Shown here piece by piece: positions 26,141 to 38,907 of a DNA stretch of 64,000 nucleotides (positions within the stretch are counted from its first letter, which is position 1; each line of letters begins with the position of its first letter). The stretch is from Protonemura montana (Eukaryota; Arthropoda; Insecta; Plecoptera; Nemouridae): positions 17,827,940 to 17,891,939 of the forward strand of contig OX387606.1 in assembly GCA_947568835.1 (NCBI GenBank), read 5' to 3'. Under the pieces are notes generated by a model, which was not told where the DNA came from, searched no databases, and saw only the letters and a program-made list of their open reading frames with translations. Both the position numbers and the translations under genes were made by a program.

Positions 26141-28065
26141 GTTTCAATTTATGTGCGCGCTTATCGTCGTCCTGAAAACGCGACGTTTGTTTTTAATTTT
26201 CAGGATCTCCTCGAGTAGAAGGACACGATAAATCATTCATAATGTTGTAGCATTGAACCCTGAATTTGATCCAATTTTACAAAAATAATGACATGGAAAC
26301 CAAGAATGTTTCATTCAAAGTACATCTCGTGAAGTCTTCGGCTCTGGGCCTTCACACATGACATTGAAAGCATGATTACCAATACCTACATATTCATTAA
26401 TTTACCGGTTATTATGAATTGCATCGATTATTTCAAGTTCGAATCACCTGTGGTATGATGGTGTTCATGCGCTTACATAATGTCTCTCGCCTACACGCGT
26501 TTGATTATACCTGATTGATCCTGTCATTAAGCGGGGAAATAAAATTGCAATATCGCACGTGCCTGAAGTGTCGTGAACGGAGGCGTAGCGCAATTGTGCT
26601 GTATCGGTGCCGGTTTATTTCTTTTTGCGATTGCGAGAATCTGTAGCTGTTATTGTCGAACGTAGCCCGAGGCAAATGCTATTGAAAATGTGCAATGCCA
26701 AGTAGCTTTGACTTAAATTGCATCGGATGAAAATAATGATTATTGTGAAAAACATTTCGATTAAGATTGGAATTTTCTTTGTTTTCTGAATGTAAGAACG
26801 TTGTCCTACTAAAAGTAAAAGCAATTGTGTTAAAAAGTGAATCAGTGAATTCTCTAAGATCATAATTCAGTTGACTCAACAAAACTACTTGTTTCCAGTC
26901 AAGTCATTCGCTGGCGAAACGAAGGTGAATGCAGAGGTGGCTTCAAGAAAGTAAAAACTGACCATCAGGATGACAATTACGAATGTATACAATAATTGCT
27001 CACTCAATTAATTTGTTTTTGTAATTAGCAGCTGATAAAATAAGAGAAACTAGCTATTTTACTTTTAGGTCATCTTTAGACTTTTTCGGATGACAATTCG
27101 TTAACCACAAAAATTATAAAGTACCATCGAGAACAAGAGACGTCCACAGATGGTTAGATCGCTATTTTAATAAACACTTTTCTATTGATAAATCCATTTC
27201 AACACATTCATGTTCATGGCTAAGCCCTTTTTTCCATTTCGCATTATTAATTCAGATTTGATGTTCACAACGCTGCCTTTTTATTCCGTGCATTCGCATT
27301 TTTTTCCCCCCGACTGACGGAATATATTTTGCAATGTTCTCTCTGCAGCATGCGATCAGTTCGAAGGCACGTTTTCGATCGGTTTAATGCTTTCAGGTTT
27401 CAACAACAACAGCAAAGCAACCAACAACGGCAACTCATTTTCACTCCAATATCTATCAAGATAAAACCAATCGAGCGTGCGAAAGTTAAAAATAAGCTAA
27501 ACACGTTAGTAGGGTAAAGTGCCAGTTTTGGATAGGGTTGGGAATATAATTAATTTAACTCAGTAAATATCATTTTTAAAATCCAAAAAAAATGTCATCA
27601 TTTGACAATATAGACAAAGCAACAGAACAATAAAATTTGTGATTTTTTAGAACTTTTTAGTATTTAAAAAAAAATATTGAAAAAACCCTGTTATTATCCA
27701 TAACCGGGCACTGGTGCCAGTTTTGGATCAAAATTAATTTTCAATCAGAATTATAATATATCATTGCCCCATGTTTTTGAAACATTTATATGAAAGCCGC
27801 ATAAAGATATAAAAAAAAACGCAGAAGTTATTAATATTTAAGTACATGGTAGTTTAGTGCCAGTTTTGGATCAAAAAATCAAAATAAGCCTTATTTACAC
27901 TGCAAACAGAATACCTGCTTCCTCTTTGAAAAATTTGGGAGCCCTTGGCATGTCAGGTGGTACCACACTTAACATTTCACACATGAAAACCAATTCTCTC
28001 CATTACAGTCCATGTCAAATGTTTTGATACACTCGCCACAGGGCGTCGCACGATCTCCAGCCGCG

Positions 28066-28192
28066 GAATAAATAAATATGAATAAAAAATTAAAAAATTA
28101 TTATTATATAAATATATAAATACAAAAATAAATAAATAACACAAAAAAAAAAATACATAATAATATAAGAATAATAATAATAATAATCTTAA
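28066..28192. repeat. AT-rich simple repeats (AATA, AAT)
   Basis: A run of AATA, ATATAA and finally AATAAT units, with an A11 tract. It lies in the left half of the outer transposon-like element, just before the inner one. Confidence 0.85.
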
Positions 28193-28225
28193 CATCATTA
28201 CACCCACATCTTCATCTAAATGGTA

Positions 28226-28995
28226 GGGGAGGAGGGGTCTAAAAGTCTCAGGGGCAAGTTGTCTCAGTGCTAAAATCTCGACTCCAAATGGTACCAGAAG
28301 CAAAATACTGATCCGGATTAATTCGACGACTAAATATCATACTATTCTGAAAATTTCATTTGTTTCGGTGCATAATTCACACTCCTGGAAGAGATTGCTT
28401 GTTTTGATAGGTGGTTGGTAACTTTCAGTAGCTTTCAGTATAAGTTCATTTTGTTTGTTTTGTAAGTAATTGATTTTTTTTTTACTTTTTACAGAACTAA
28501 TTTACAAAAATTTACCAATTACGAGTTTATAACGAGTTTATCAAAAAAAAAAAACTCTTCGCGGGCTGGTAGCACCCGATGTCATGTTACGCGCTGCTCA
28601 ATTTGTGTTGCAGGAAAAAGTGGCAAAATATTTTGACATAAATTATCGAACATTGACTCAGTATTGTCATAAAGTAACTGATGCAGATTTTAATTCAATT
28701 AATTATATGATCACAAGATGAAGTTTCTCACTGAGACAACTAGCCTCAGTTTGTGAGACAACTAGACCCACACGTGGGGTTAAAAGTCTCAAACATTTCT
28801 CAACTGACGGTCTAATAAATCGCAAAAAAATCACATTATAACCAAATGTGTATTAATCTATATCTATAAAATATATAATATATATAATAAAATATATCTA
28901 AATCTATAAAAAAAATTAAAACATAGAATAACTTCATTTTTCTAGAAGATATGCACACATAGGTAGATTTTGAGACAACTAGACCCCTCCTCCCC
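28226..28995. mobile_element. Nested MITE-like element with GGGGAGGAGGGGTCTA termini
   Basis: The left end starts GGGGAGGAGGGGTCTA and the right end is its inverse complement (TAGACCCCTCCTCCCC). The subterminal motif AGTTGTCTCA or its inverse recurs at the left (about 28257), twice near 28731-28768, and at the right (about 28971). Internal GGGGTTAAAAGTCTCA (28775) also copies the left subterminal region. It has no coding capacity and lies wholly inside the element at 27512-29395. Confidence 0.7.
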
Positions 28996-31900
28996 GACCC
29001 ATATAACCTACGATTTTATTTCTTTCTGCAAACGGTCAGTAAGCTTTCAAAAGCCTATGAAAAAAATCAAATCAAATCTTCAGTGTTTCAGGAATACTCT
29101 CAAGAAAAATCAATATTGTAGTTGACATATTACTTTAGATATCGATATTAATCCACTTCAGTGTACACCAGGTGTAGTTTGGAAATATCACCTTCATCAG
29201 GGATGACACTAAATATTTTTTTTAGACGAATCCATGACCGCTGTCTAATGGCATCCTGGTGCACAACACTCGTCAAGAATGTGGCAATCACTTCAGTCAG
29301 TGGCAGTCTCATAACTTAACATTTGGTACTAATTTTCAGTTCATTTGAAAAATGATCCAAAACCGGACACTGATCCAAAACTGGCACTTTACTCTAATTA
29401 AGCCCCAAAAACCTCTTTGCAGATTTTTGTGGCGTCAAACTCATGTCCGTGATGAGCCAATGTCCAATGATGTGCCAATAAAACCGAGTCTTCCTCTGGA
29501 TTGTGTTCACGGCCGAAGGAAATCCGTCTAGAACGTGAAATACCAGAGGTATTTTGGCTCGATATGATCATAATTGACGGAGCCGAAAGAATGTGAAGGT
29601 TGTCAAATCCTAGATATTTACAACAAAAAAAATGCTGTAAATTAGTTGTATCAATAGAAAAAACTGCATTTTTATGGTGTGTGTATGTTCACATGTGTCG
29701 AATCCCTACCAAGAAATTCCTTCTTAGCACAGTCGGATCAATCAGTATTTCTGTTGGTCATTTTGACCTCTGACTGAAGGCAAATTCGGACAAATTTTGT
29801 ACTCTGTTGCAAAAAGCGGCCACACCTCCAAAGAAGGCTAACAAATTACGGTCAGGTTTTCTAATCCTGTGTACACATGTTAGGAGATCCATTTCCTCAA
29901 CATCATTACAACTCCTAGAGCTATTTCATACGAACGCGATCACCATGATTTCTTTTCGCTAGATCACCCTGAGTTCGGGAAGTCCTCACACCATTTGCGG
30001 CATCGATTCCGTTCCAATAAAATTGCGGTAATTATGTTAATTGCCGACCACTTCCCAGTGATCATCACCCGTGGATGGTCAGTGGCCGCGCGGCGAACAC
30101 TTTCTTTCTCAGCTAGCCAAACAATGGTCTCGAGGAATGCCTAGCTGGGCACGCGGCAGGCACAATCAGGTCGGCGACGCGGTTTCGAAAAGAGGAACTA
30201 GGACAAAATACGACAACGTAACACGATGCTTGAAGAGGAAAACCAGATCACATTACGAGGAGCAAAGCGTCATCGTTTAAACCACAATCTACAGGTTTAC
30301 GTGGACTTGAAAATGTAATTATATAATGACGATAAAATGTGAGGATATCGCTTTCGTAAACATTGAGATCAGATCAAGTAATTAAAGGTGCTAGACTTTC
30401 ATATAAATGCAATTCGGTTTTCATTTCTGGTTTATTGTTAATTAAAGTACATAACGCTGTTAAGTTATTTGTGATAGTTCACTGGAACATTTAATTTCCG
30501 CGACTACAATTAGTACAACCTAAAGTACCTGTATGTGGATTTAATTTCATCGTCTTTCCTGACCAGCAAGGAAATAATATATCACGGTGATTACTTCCAG
30601 TCGGAACTTTTAACAGTGGTAACCTAAATATGCTGAATTATATTTACAAGCGATGATTCAGTGCTAAATTGATTGCAAATGTAATTAGAAATTACAAGTA
30701 ATTCATTCTTGAAGAAAGTCAAGAAAATATACCATTAACTTTCGTGTGCAAGCATTGCACCAATTCTCGTGTGAATACGCTCATCAATAATGTATGTTAA
30801 AGTCTTTCGCGATCGTCCCTTACGTTAGAAACTGCTGGACTGGAGTAAATACGATTTTATTCCAAAACTACTTTGATGACAGGTAACCATTTTTATGACC
30901 TGCCTATTAAAATAGCACGCATGCAATTATGTTAAACATATATAGGGTCCTTGACTTCTTTTACACTAAAACCATTACGTTGTGATTGTACAAACGATTA
31001 TTAGACACCGGAAGGTGCTGATGTTATGTTATCACAATATTTTGCTTACAATTGCAAATACATTTTATTCGTCAAATTAATAATTCGGGTTCATTGCAAT
31101 GAGTTCATGGACTTTGGTATCTTTTAACACAAATTTGTATAAATATCAAAGATTGCAGTTAACTTACCAAAATTCTTTCGACGTATGATTACCACATTTA
31201 TAATGAGTGGTAGAATTTGAAATGGCATTTTAAAATTCTTGTGCATTTCTTTTGAAACTTACTTCTAGACCGTGATGTAATAAAAATTCGATGGCGGATA
31301 TAATCACGGAGTCATCTCATGGTTATGTGGTGCAAAACCGCAGGAGTTACTTATAGGGTGAAAGTATCACTTACGTTACAAGCAATGCTATATTGTACCA
31401 GAGTGACAAATATATGCTCAAGAAGTTCAAGTCTCCAAATGTCTTTTAAATCTCCCAGTGTCTATGAAACTACGTTTAGTTGTCCTCACTCACTTGGTGT
31501 CATCCAGAGATCACGGAATCTAAAGATTTCTTTGAAAAGGTTGTTAATATTGGGTTCATAGGTTACTAAACCCTATAAACCCAATGGGTTTATTGTTTCG
31601 AGGCTTTAGCACATAATTACTGCCTTATGGTTGGTTCAAGATTTTGACAAACTGGAGGTCTTGACAGATTTTTCTTCGACCGTGTCAAAATTTGGATTGC
31701 GCATTTGTTCGCAATTTATTTTCCGCCTCTGTAGCCCTGAATTTGTAATGTTTATTTTTCGCTTTAATTAGGAGGCCAACGAATTAAAAATTATATCTAA
31801 AAATTAAATAAAACTTTATGGTAGACGTCATTTGTACTGATTCGACCACCCGTCGTGCGTTACAAAAAAGGCCGATTGCCGAATATAGTTATATTTATTA

Positions 31901-34900
31901 CAAAGGCCTTATAATTTGCTCCAAATATAGAGCATCTATTCGTATATCTAAAAAGATAGCTAAATTAACTGTAAGACTAATTAACGTCTTAACCCAGTGT
32001 GGCTAATAGCGTGATGTTTCTCAGCCAGGTAGTACCTGATTACCTTGCTTCTTCAGCACGCCACTTCCTGCCATCCATTGCTGAGTTTCGTTCACAGAAA
32101 CACTCGAGAATAAATGCAACTTGCTTACCTTTTTCAACAGCAGATCGGAGTCTTTGGGACAAAAACACTTTCTCGTAAATGTGACATTGTCATAGCACAG
32201 TTTAAATCTTTCAACAGATCACACGCTTGTTTCGTTTCTCAATCAGAAAAACTCTTGTTTCACTGTTTTCCTTGATGGTGCAACATGACTCACAATACCA
32301 TTAAACTAAAACTACATATAACGTACACCCAACAATGCTCGAAACTAAACTAAAATACAAATCATCTGCAACTGTCAACTCGTAATCTAGCTGTCAGATT
32401 GTATGATGTGAATATTTAAATCCCAGAGCGGCACTCACGACCTGACACTTGCCTATCGCGTAGTTTAATGGCTTGCTTAATGCATGATACTGACTCCAAT
32501 GCTTGCTATATCAAACAATGTACAATGTTGGTCAAGCTTTCTCTGCGGGCTCTACGCGCAGGCGCGATCGGTGCGCAACCTGGCGAATCAACACCTGACT
32601 TTACCTGGTTGTTGGCTACCTGCGAGACATCGATCACATTTTATGCAACACACCTGTCTCTGGTATTGATGGTGCTACGAAGGGTGGATTTACCACTAAC
32701 CACTGGGAGTGCCACTCACCCTTGTGAATCGCTGGAATGCCAAGGATGGCGCCACTCACACGAGGGGTTTCTTTTTTAACCTTGTAATGTGCATACATAT
32801 AATTTTACTCGTGCGTTTATCATGTCTTATATGGAAAATTGAGAGAATTTTTGTTGAATGAAATTACAAAGTATTCAATATTTAATATCCTTCCCATCTG
32901 AATTACAGTAATAAAAACGTTTGGTATGAAAAAGCTTTCCTCAAAAAAAAAGTTAATCTGTCATATATGTATCTCTTTCTATTCGGCAGCTTTGTGGCGG
33001 CAAAATGAAGACATGTTGCTCTATCGCGCATCGAACTCCGTGAGGATATTGAGGTCCCTATACATCTCAGCGATAGCTGACGGCTCATGCCAATAATTTA
33101 AAAAACTAACTCAAATTGAATTCTCATGTCCAGTCACGGTGCGCGTCGCTTGTAATTAAAGATTTCGCTCGTTTTATGTTTGCTGAAGTAATAGAGTGCG
33201 AATGTGCGAGCGCTTTCATTATGTATTGTACCCATAAGTAGCACTCTGTCCTATAATCACTGCCAATATAGCGCGCACCATCGCGTGGTCCCCACTGCGT
33301 TAAATGCGCGATGCTAACAGCTGATTCGATTTTTTATGCTCTCACTAAGTCGCCGATCATTTGATCGCGTTAGTTCCACCCAGCCAATTAAAAGACACGA
33401 TTTGTCAGATCAAAATATTGTGTCGCTGGAATGTTCCCGTTTGATGTCTACAACAGCACCAGTGATAATCGCTATTGTTTCTTAACCACGGAAGAGTCGG
33501 CGTTTAAGAAGTAATTGACAAAATGCTTTCTCTTTTTTCCCTCTAAATTGTTTTAATTTCCATAGTTCACTTATTATTCAAATATTCGAGCACTAAGTGT
33601 GAACCCAAGCAGTACTAAAGACACGAAACAATTTCCTATATTGTACTGAACAAATAATGTGCATAAGAATGGTATGAAGTGTAGGCAAACAATAACATCC
33701 ATTCAAAACGAACTTTGTATATAAACAATACCATTTTATTAGAGGTAATTTTAAAATTTCACCAGACATCGGTGGTGTTAGATTAGTGTCTGTCGTCAAG
33801 TAGATCTTTCTAGGTCTCACGATTCCAAAATGATACTTGTTTTCATTTCTAATATTTTTCATTAGAAAAGTACTTCTTTATTCACACACCAAGGTGTATT
33901 GATTTGCTTGTCCTTACAATAAAGTGAGTCAGCCTTGCATTTAAGTGATCCAGGATCGATCCGATGTTGCATCACTATTCCAACCAAACATGCCGGGATA
34001 ATTCCTTCAGGAAAATTACACAGCCGTTTCCATCTTCTCCCTATAACTTCTCGATTCCCGTTACCACGGGCATTGGTCTTTGAACCTGTGTGTTACTAAA
34101 AGATAAGATAAACTTTCAATAGGCAAAATGGAAGTAGCTTTTCTACACTAGACATGTCTAGCTGGTTCTTTGGTTGGTATTTTGCCCTATTTTTTCCGCC
34201 ACTAGCTTCTCTTGACACCAAATATTTTAGTAGACTGACTGTGATGTCTTTGTGTTAGATCTACATTGCCATTAATTTAATCACCACCTCCAAATGTTCG
34301 TCAAACTCGTATCCACCAAACTTAGTTTGCAATCAGAGTGCATTAATTACGTTATACCAGTACAGAAAAAACAATTAAACAATTTGCGGATCATCAATAT
34401 TTGCAATGTGAATTGTGCTAGATCCCGCAATGTAGCTTCCCGAATGGGGGTTATTCCTTTACGAGGTGGCATTTATTGATCGAAATTAGTGACGCTGCTC
34501 ATGCCGCAAGCAAACTCAGCTATAACAAATACTTCCGTGAAATATCGATTCCATGCTGTTAGCCAATATTTTCCCCCGACATAGTCGATTGCCGAAATAA
34601 TGGTACGCTAGACTACTACTAAGTAATACTAACACTTATTATCCACATCAATAACAACACTTGTAAGGTAATTTATTATTTTTTTGTTAGTTATTTTCAT
34701 ACAGTTATCCAATCGAACAGATTCTCAGCGAGCATTAAAATTAAAATGCGTCGTGTGTATCATGTGTGTGTACATCATGGGTGCTATCGATGTAACGAAA
34801 TAGATTATGTACGGGTAACTCCCCCCTTTGAAATTAACCAGGCATCCAGAAATAAAACATCTGTGTTTCTAGCAGATCGAATCACTATATTGGGGTATGG

Positions 34901-35106
34901 ATCAATTCTCATTGGCAATTTGCCTACCGGTGTGCAATGAGCTCACAACGTTACGCACACTATTTTCTGGCAGCTAGAGTACCTACATGTGTCACGATGG
35001 CTGGATTCGAAATTGTTTCTGTTCACATTTTATTATTTTTAAGCGCTGAAATCCTTCAAACTGATCATTTCAAAATACATACCCACTGATCTAAATCTTC
35101 CACAAT

Positions 35107-35298
35107 CTAAAGATTTCCGGCTCGCCCTAGGATCCAAACAAACAGTAACAGCAGCAATAACCCAAAGAATGCCACGGGAATAATGTTGGAGTGTTGAATT
35201 CCTTTCCATGCCAAGATATAGGCAACCAGCGCTGCACAGCTGTGAACAGTGGGTTCCTTGTCTTTTCGCTTGCTCGTCGCGTGCAACTTCACCGGTTG
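35107..35298 (-). other. Open frame with one membrane segment, no ATG
   Basis: An open frame of about 63 codons just downstream of NUB1 on the same strand. A basic polar start (TSKRKDKEP) is followed by one strong hydrophobic segment (IIPVAFFGLLLLLLFVWIL) close to the C-terminus, like a tail-anchored protein. The frame has no ATG and is closed by a stop upstream, so to be real it would have to be a terminal exon spliced from upstream (an AG lies at its start). I do not recognise the family. It could be chance. Confidence 0.2.
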
Positions 35299-35604
35299 CT
35301 CGGAGCTTTTTTATTTAACTTTTGTTGGCAATGACTCGCGTTTGGACGGCAATTCACCATTACTAAATTCTGTAATGCATAGTGCTTTTATTAAAATATA
35401 CGTTTTTTTTTATGTAAAACTATGCACAGCATTTTCCACAAAAGTTAACAGTCCAAAGTTCAGTACATAAACAACAATGATCTATACAATAAATCTCACA
35501 AATATTCAGTAAAATAGTTCTTACACAACAAACTTGAGAGTTGTTAATAAGAAGTACTAATTTCTTGTGTATTGCAGGAAAACAAACAAATATTTTCCAT
35601 GGAA

Positions 35605-38600
35605 TTACAACAAAGACAGATATTGCTGGAGAAACTCTTCTTCAAGGGCTAAAGTGAGATCAAGATGATCATCTTCAGACGACAGCCCTTCGGCCATGCG
35701 CTTGTAGGCTTCATCTTGCTGCTTGTGCCGCGACCCGGTGGTAGAAGGTCCGCTAGACGTTGACTGTCCACTTCCAGAAGCAGAGGCCTCGGCACCGCCT
35801 GAAACATAAATAAGTTACAGACTTTCTGTTCCCGAGTTTATAGCTTTCAATTGCTGCTCAAATGAGTATCATTTAACGTTTACAATCTTGCCGTAATACC
35901 TTCGACATCTTCATTGTCGTTGCATGCCACACCATCAACGATTCCTCCGTTGGCAACTAATTCTTCTACTGCTCTTTCGATATCCCCAAAATGCTTTTTT
36001 AGAGCTGCTTTTGCCATTCGTTGGTCAAACCCAACAGCAACAACCTTATAACAGTTAAACATAGATTTATAATTGCACAAATCAAAAGTTCAAAAGCCAC
36101 AAGCTGGATGGTCTCCAGCTTTTGCAAGTCTCCAATATGTTGGTAGGCCATTCAAATGAAGTAAACACATTTAATTTTGTTGTCATCTCTTTAAAAGTTA
36201 ATTTAGCTACTGCCAAGTGGCTGTAAATTCAATTAGAGTGAGTGAGCACCACAAAAAAAGGTATGCCACAGCCCACAAAGTTCAAATTTACTGCTGACCC
36301 CAACCCTAACCTGGTCGATCCACTCCGGATGCACGTGGAACTTGTTGTATGCTGACTGCATAAGCGTGGACTTGTTCTGCAGCATCTGAAGGCTGCTGTT
36401 CAGGTCATTGTTGCTCATGTGCAGAGCAATTCTCGCTTCATTACTCGTGAAGCCCATAGAGATGAGCTGCGAGTGAAGTTTTGGGTCAACCCATTGCGTG
36501 TCGTCGATGCACCGCCCCAACCGCTGCTGTTCTCTACAGTCAGAAAGAATTACATCTGGAATCTGTTCAAACTACGTAAACCCTTCTTAATTATTTACTA
36601 GTTTCACATTATTGAAACGTGGTCAATAGTTGTTAGCTAGTTGACCGGGAACAGCGATTAGGAACTCTAGTGAGATTGGAGTTCTCTTATCATATTCCTG
36701 TATTGTGTACATCATGCAGTTGTTGAAAAAATTAGTTTTTTTCACGATTATAACTTTAAAAATGAGTGAGGTGACACTAACTTTTCTTTCTTTGCAAGTT
36801 GTTTACGTTCTTGACGCTTGCAGGTGATTCGTTCGGCGGCAGCGTTGATATCGCCATTGGTCGCACGGAGTCCGAGTCTCGCTTCGGTAGCTGTAAATCC
36901 TGCCAAATTCGGGGTTACAATTACAGATTCACACTTTTTACAATCCAATAGTTACGTGGGCAAAATAGGAACTAAGAAAATTAGATAAACATAGCGAGCA
37001 AAAAAAAAAAAAATTTTAACCAATTTTTTTCCCGCTCTCTACCAGCCAAATCGTTGGACAAATTAAGATCAAATTTTCAGGATATTGTCTGTTACATTTT
37101 TTTTATTGTTTGACTTGCTGAATTGTTTTAAATCATGATTAACAGAACGTTTCAAAATTTTAATAAAAAATCCAGGCAGATTAGGTTGAAATTCGCAGAT
37201 ATATTTTTCCCCATCTACAACACAGCTCAAGTTGTGTTTGCAAAGCCCTAGTTACGTAATTAGAAGCACCAACCTAGCTCTAGTAAAGTAGATAGCTTTA
37301 TATCTGAAACTTTTAATCCAGCCAGCTCCGTTTCTGCTCGCTGAAATAATACTGCAGCTTCTTGTCGTTTGTTCTGATGGAAAAGAACAATGGCTTGTAA
37401 CAAGTGCAACCTCATGAACAATGCACTCTCATTACCTGCAAAAGAATAAAATGTGGAATTTTCAATAGTCAAATTCATTATTAGGTTGGGAATAACTTCT
37501 TCATAGGCATGATGATGTTAGAAAACTCAGTTAAAAAAATTAACATATTCCTTAAAATCATACTAATTTTATATGTAGGAATGACATACTTGTGGAGAAA
37601 ATTTGTGTTATCAAGGTGCTACCTTGTATCCTACCTGTGGTGCCTTTAATGGCCATCAAACGCTCTAGATTGGGGCCATAGCTACGATGAAAACTCTGTT
37701 CGCATTGTCGAAGCCTCTTTTCTGCATCCGGTATCTGAGTGACATTCTTGAGGCACAAATAGCACCAGGCAATGTCCAGATTGAGCAAAGCGTAATTGTC
37801 AACCGACTCCAATAGCTTAGAATGGCATCGACTGAACTCCCTGTCAGCTCCGAGAAAAATAATCAGTGCCAGAGAGTAATTCTCTTTTTTCATCACTGCA
37901 CGACCTTTTTCATGGAGAGACATTGCAACTACTAGAGCTTTTCGTTCTGCGGGGGGAAGTTCTAGTGTTTTGCCTGACTGATCAGCAATCTGAAATACAA
38001 TTGAGAATAGAAGACAAATTCATAGACATACACTTTTACTTAATAAAAAGTTTGATAATGATTGAAGTCCATACTTGCAGGTAAGGAATATTTCCATCAT
38101 TTGTACTACCAGCCAATAATTTTGCATCAGCTTTAGTACTTTTCAGCATTCGGAAATGTGATTCTACGGCTTCAATATCCTTATTATTCTCATGTAACAT
38201 TACTGCCATGACAAGTGCCCCATTGTGAAGGCCTACGCAACTAAGTTGCATTTCTTTTTGAAGAACTTGTCCACTCCAAATCAATTTTACTCTGAAAAGA
38301 TTGTCAGTAGTCAGTACTAGCACAACCTTTTACAATCCTCAACAGTAAACTATGCCTTACAGTACCTAACAGCTTCTGTGCCAATCAAATTGGCAACAGC
38401 TTCCTGCAAATCAAGAACAAATGCCGAAAGCCGGATTGGTAGCGACGTAGTTTCAGATGTGCCAGGTAATCGCACTTTAAGGGTAGCAATTCCAGTGTCT
38501 TGAAAACGCTCCCGTTCACGTAAACGCTCACAAGCATTTCCTTGAAGAAGAATCAAACCTCGAAGACAGCAATCGGCATCAACATTCAACATAGCACAAT

Positions 38601-38907
38601 AGCGCTCTGACAATGCCTTGAAGAAATGCAAAATGATTAATTTTGGCAGAATTTAGACTCAAAATATTCATAATAATTTACATTGGCAATTATTGCCACA
38701 TAATTTATTAAATATATTAAAAGTAAGGTTCATGGAAGTGATGATTCTGATCATTTTGATCGCCTCTATGCTAACCTTCATTTCTTTTTCACAACTCCCC
38801 GTCGCGTCTTCGAAATAAGGAGATAACCACAGTTTAATTTGATCATTTTTTAGCAAAGCCCGCAGTTGTATTAGCAAATCCTCAGTTTTTAGATCTGACT
38901 CCATCAT
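35605..38907 (-). CDS. NUB1: NEDD8 ultimate buster 1 homologue
   Basis: Adaptor that binds NEDD8 and FAT10 through UBA domains and directs them to the proteasome (known for the vertebrate family). Nine exons in continuous phase: 38907-38776, 38616-38366, 38291-38075, 37989-37635, 37435-37274, 36899-36782, 36533-36311, 36044-35900, 35798-35605; 598 residues against 615 in human. Order: N-terminal segment (LRALLKNDQIKLWLSPY), ubiquitin-like domain (about 85-160, containing DTGIATLKVRLP), helical repeat region with LHEKGRA and SVDNYALLNLDIAWCY (about 200-345), then three UBA-like domains (about 365-395, 425-460, 487-525; signatures GFTATEARLGLRATNGD, MGFTSNEARIAL, VGFDQRMAKAAL). The tail is Ser-rich and ends acidic (LALEEEFLQQYLSLL), as in human NUB1. 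The start is the first of two adjacent ATGs. The intron between 36900 and 37273 carries a dispersed repeat. Confidence 0.95.
37037..37253. repeat. Dispersed repeat, copy 3 (in NUB1 intron)
   Basis: The head resembles copies 1 and 4 (ACCAGCCAAATCGTTGGAC, then CAAATTTTCAGG). The tail CTCAAGTTGTGTTTGCAAAG with CCCTAGTTA matches the tails of copies 2 and 4. It lies wholly in the NUB1 intron between exons 37435-37274 and 36899-36782. Confidence 0.5.

Larger units (their letters stand above)
27512..29395. mobile_element. Non-autonomous DNA transposon with GTGCCAGTTTTGGAT termini
   Basis: The left end reads GTAAAGTGCCAGTTTTGGAT and the right end is its exact inverse complement (about 29374-29393), giving a terminal inverted repeat of about 20 bp. 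The core GTGCCAGTTTTGGATCA recurs in direct orientation near 27713 and 27857. A diverged inverse copy (GATCCAAAACCGGACAC) lies near 29354. No transposase frame is present. A second element (28226-28995) has inserted inside it. No target-site duplication is obvious. The superfamily was not assigned. Confidence 0.7.
24117..35604. other. Gene-poor interval of 11.5 kb
   Basis: No convincing protein-coding gene was seen. The left end should contain the receptor phosphatase promoter and 5' UTR (to the right of 24116), and the right end the NUB1 3' UTR. It contains two nested transposon-like elements (27512-29395 and 28226-28995), AT-rich simple repeats (28066-28192), a possible tRNA-related repeat near 26080, and one short membrane-like open frame (35107-35298). 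The other open frames are below 100 codons and lack domain or splice context. Confidence 0.6.
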
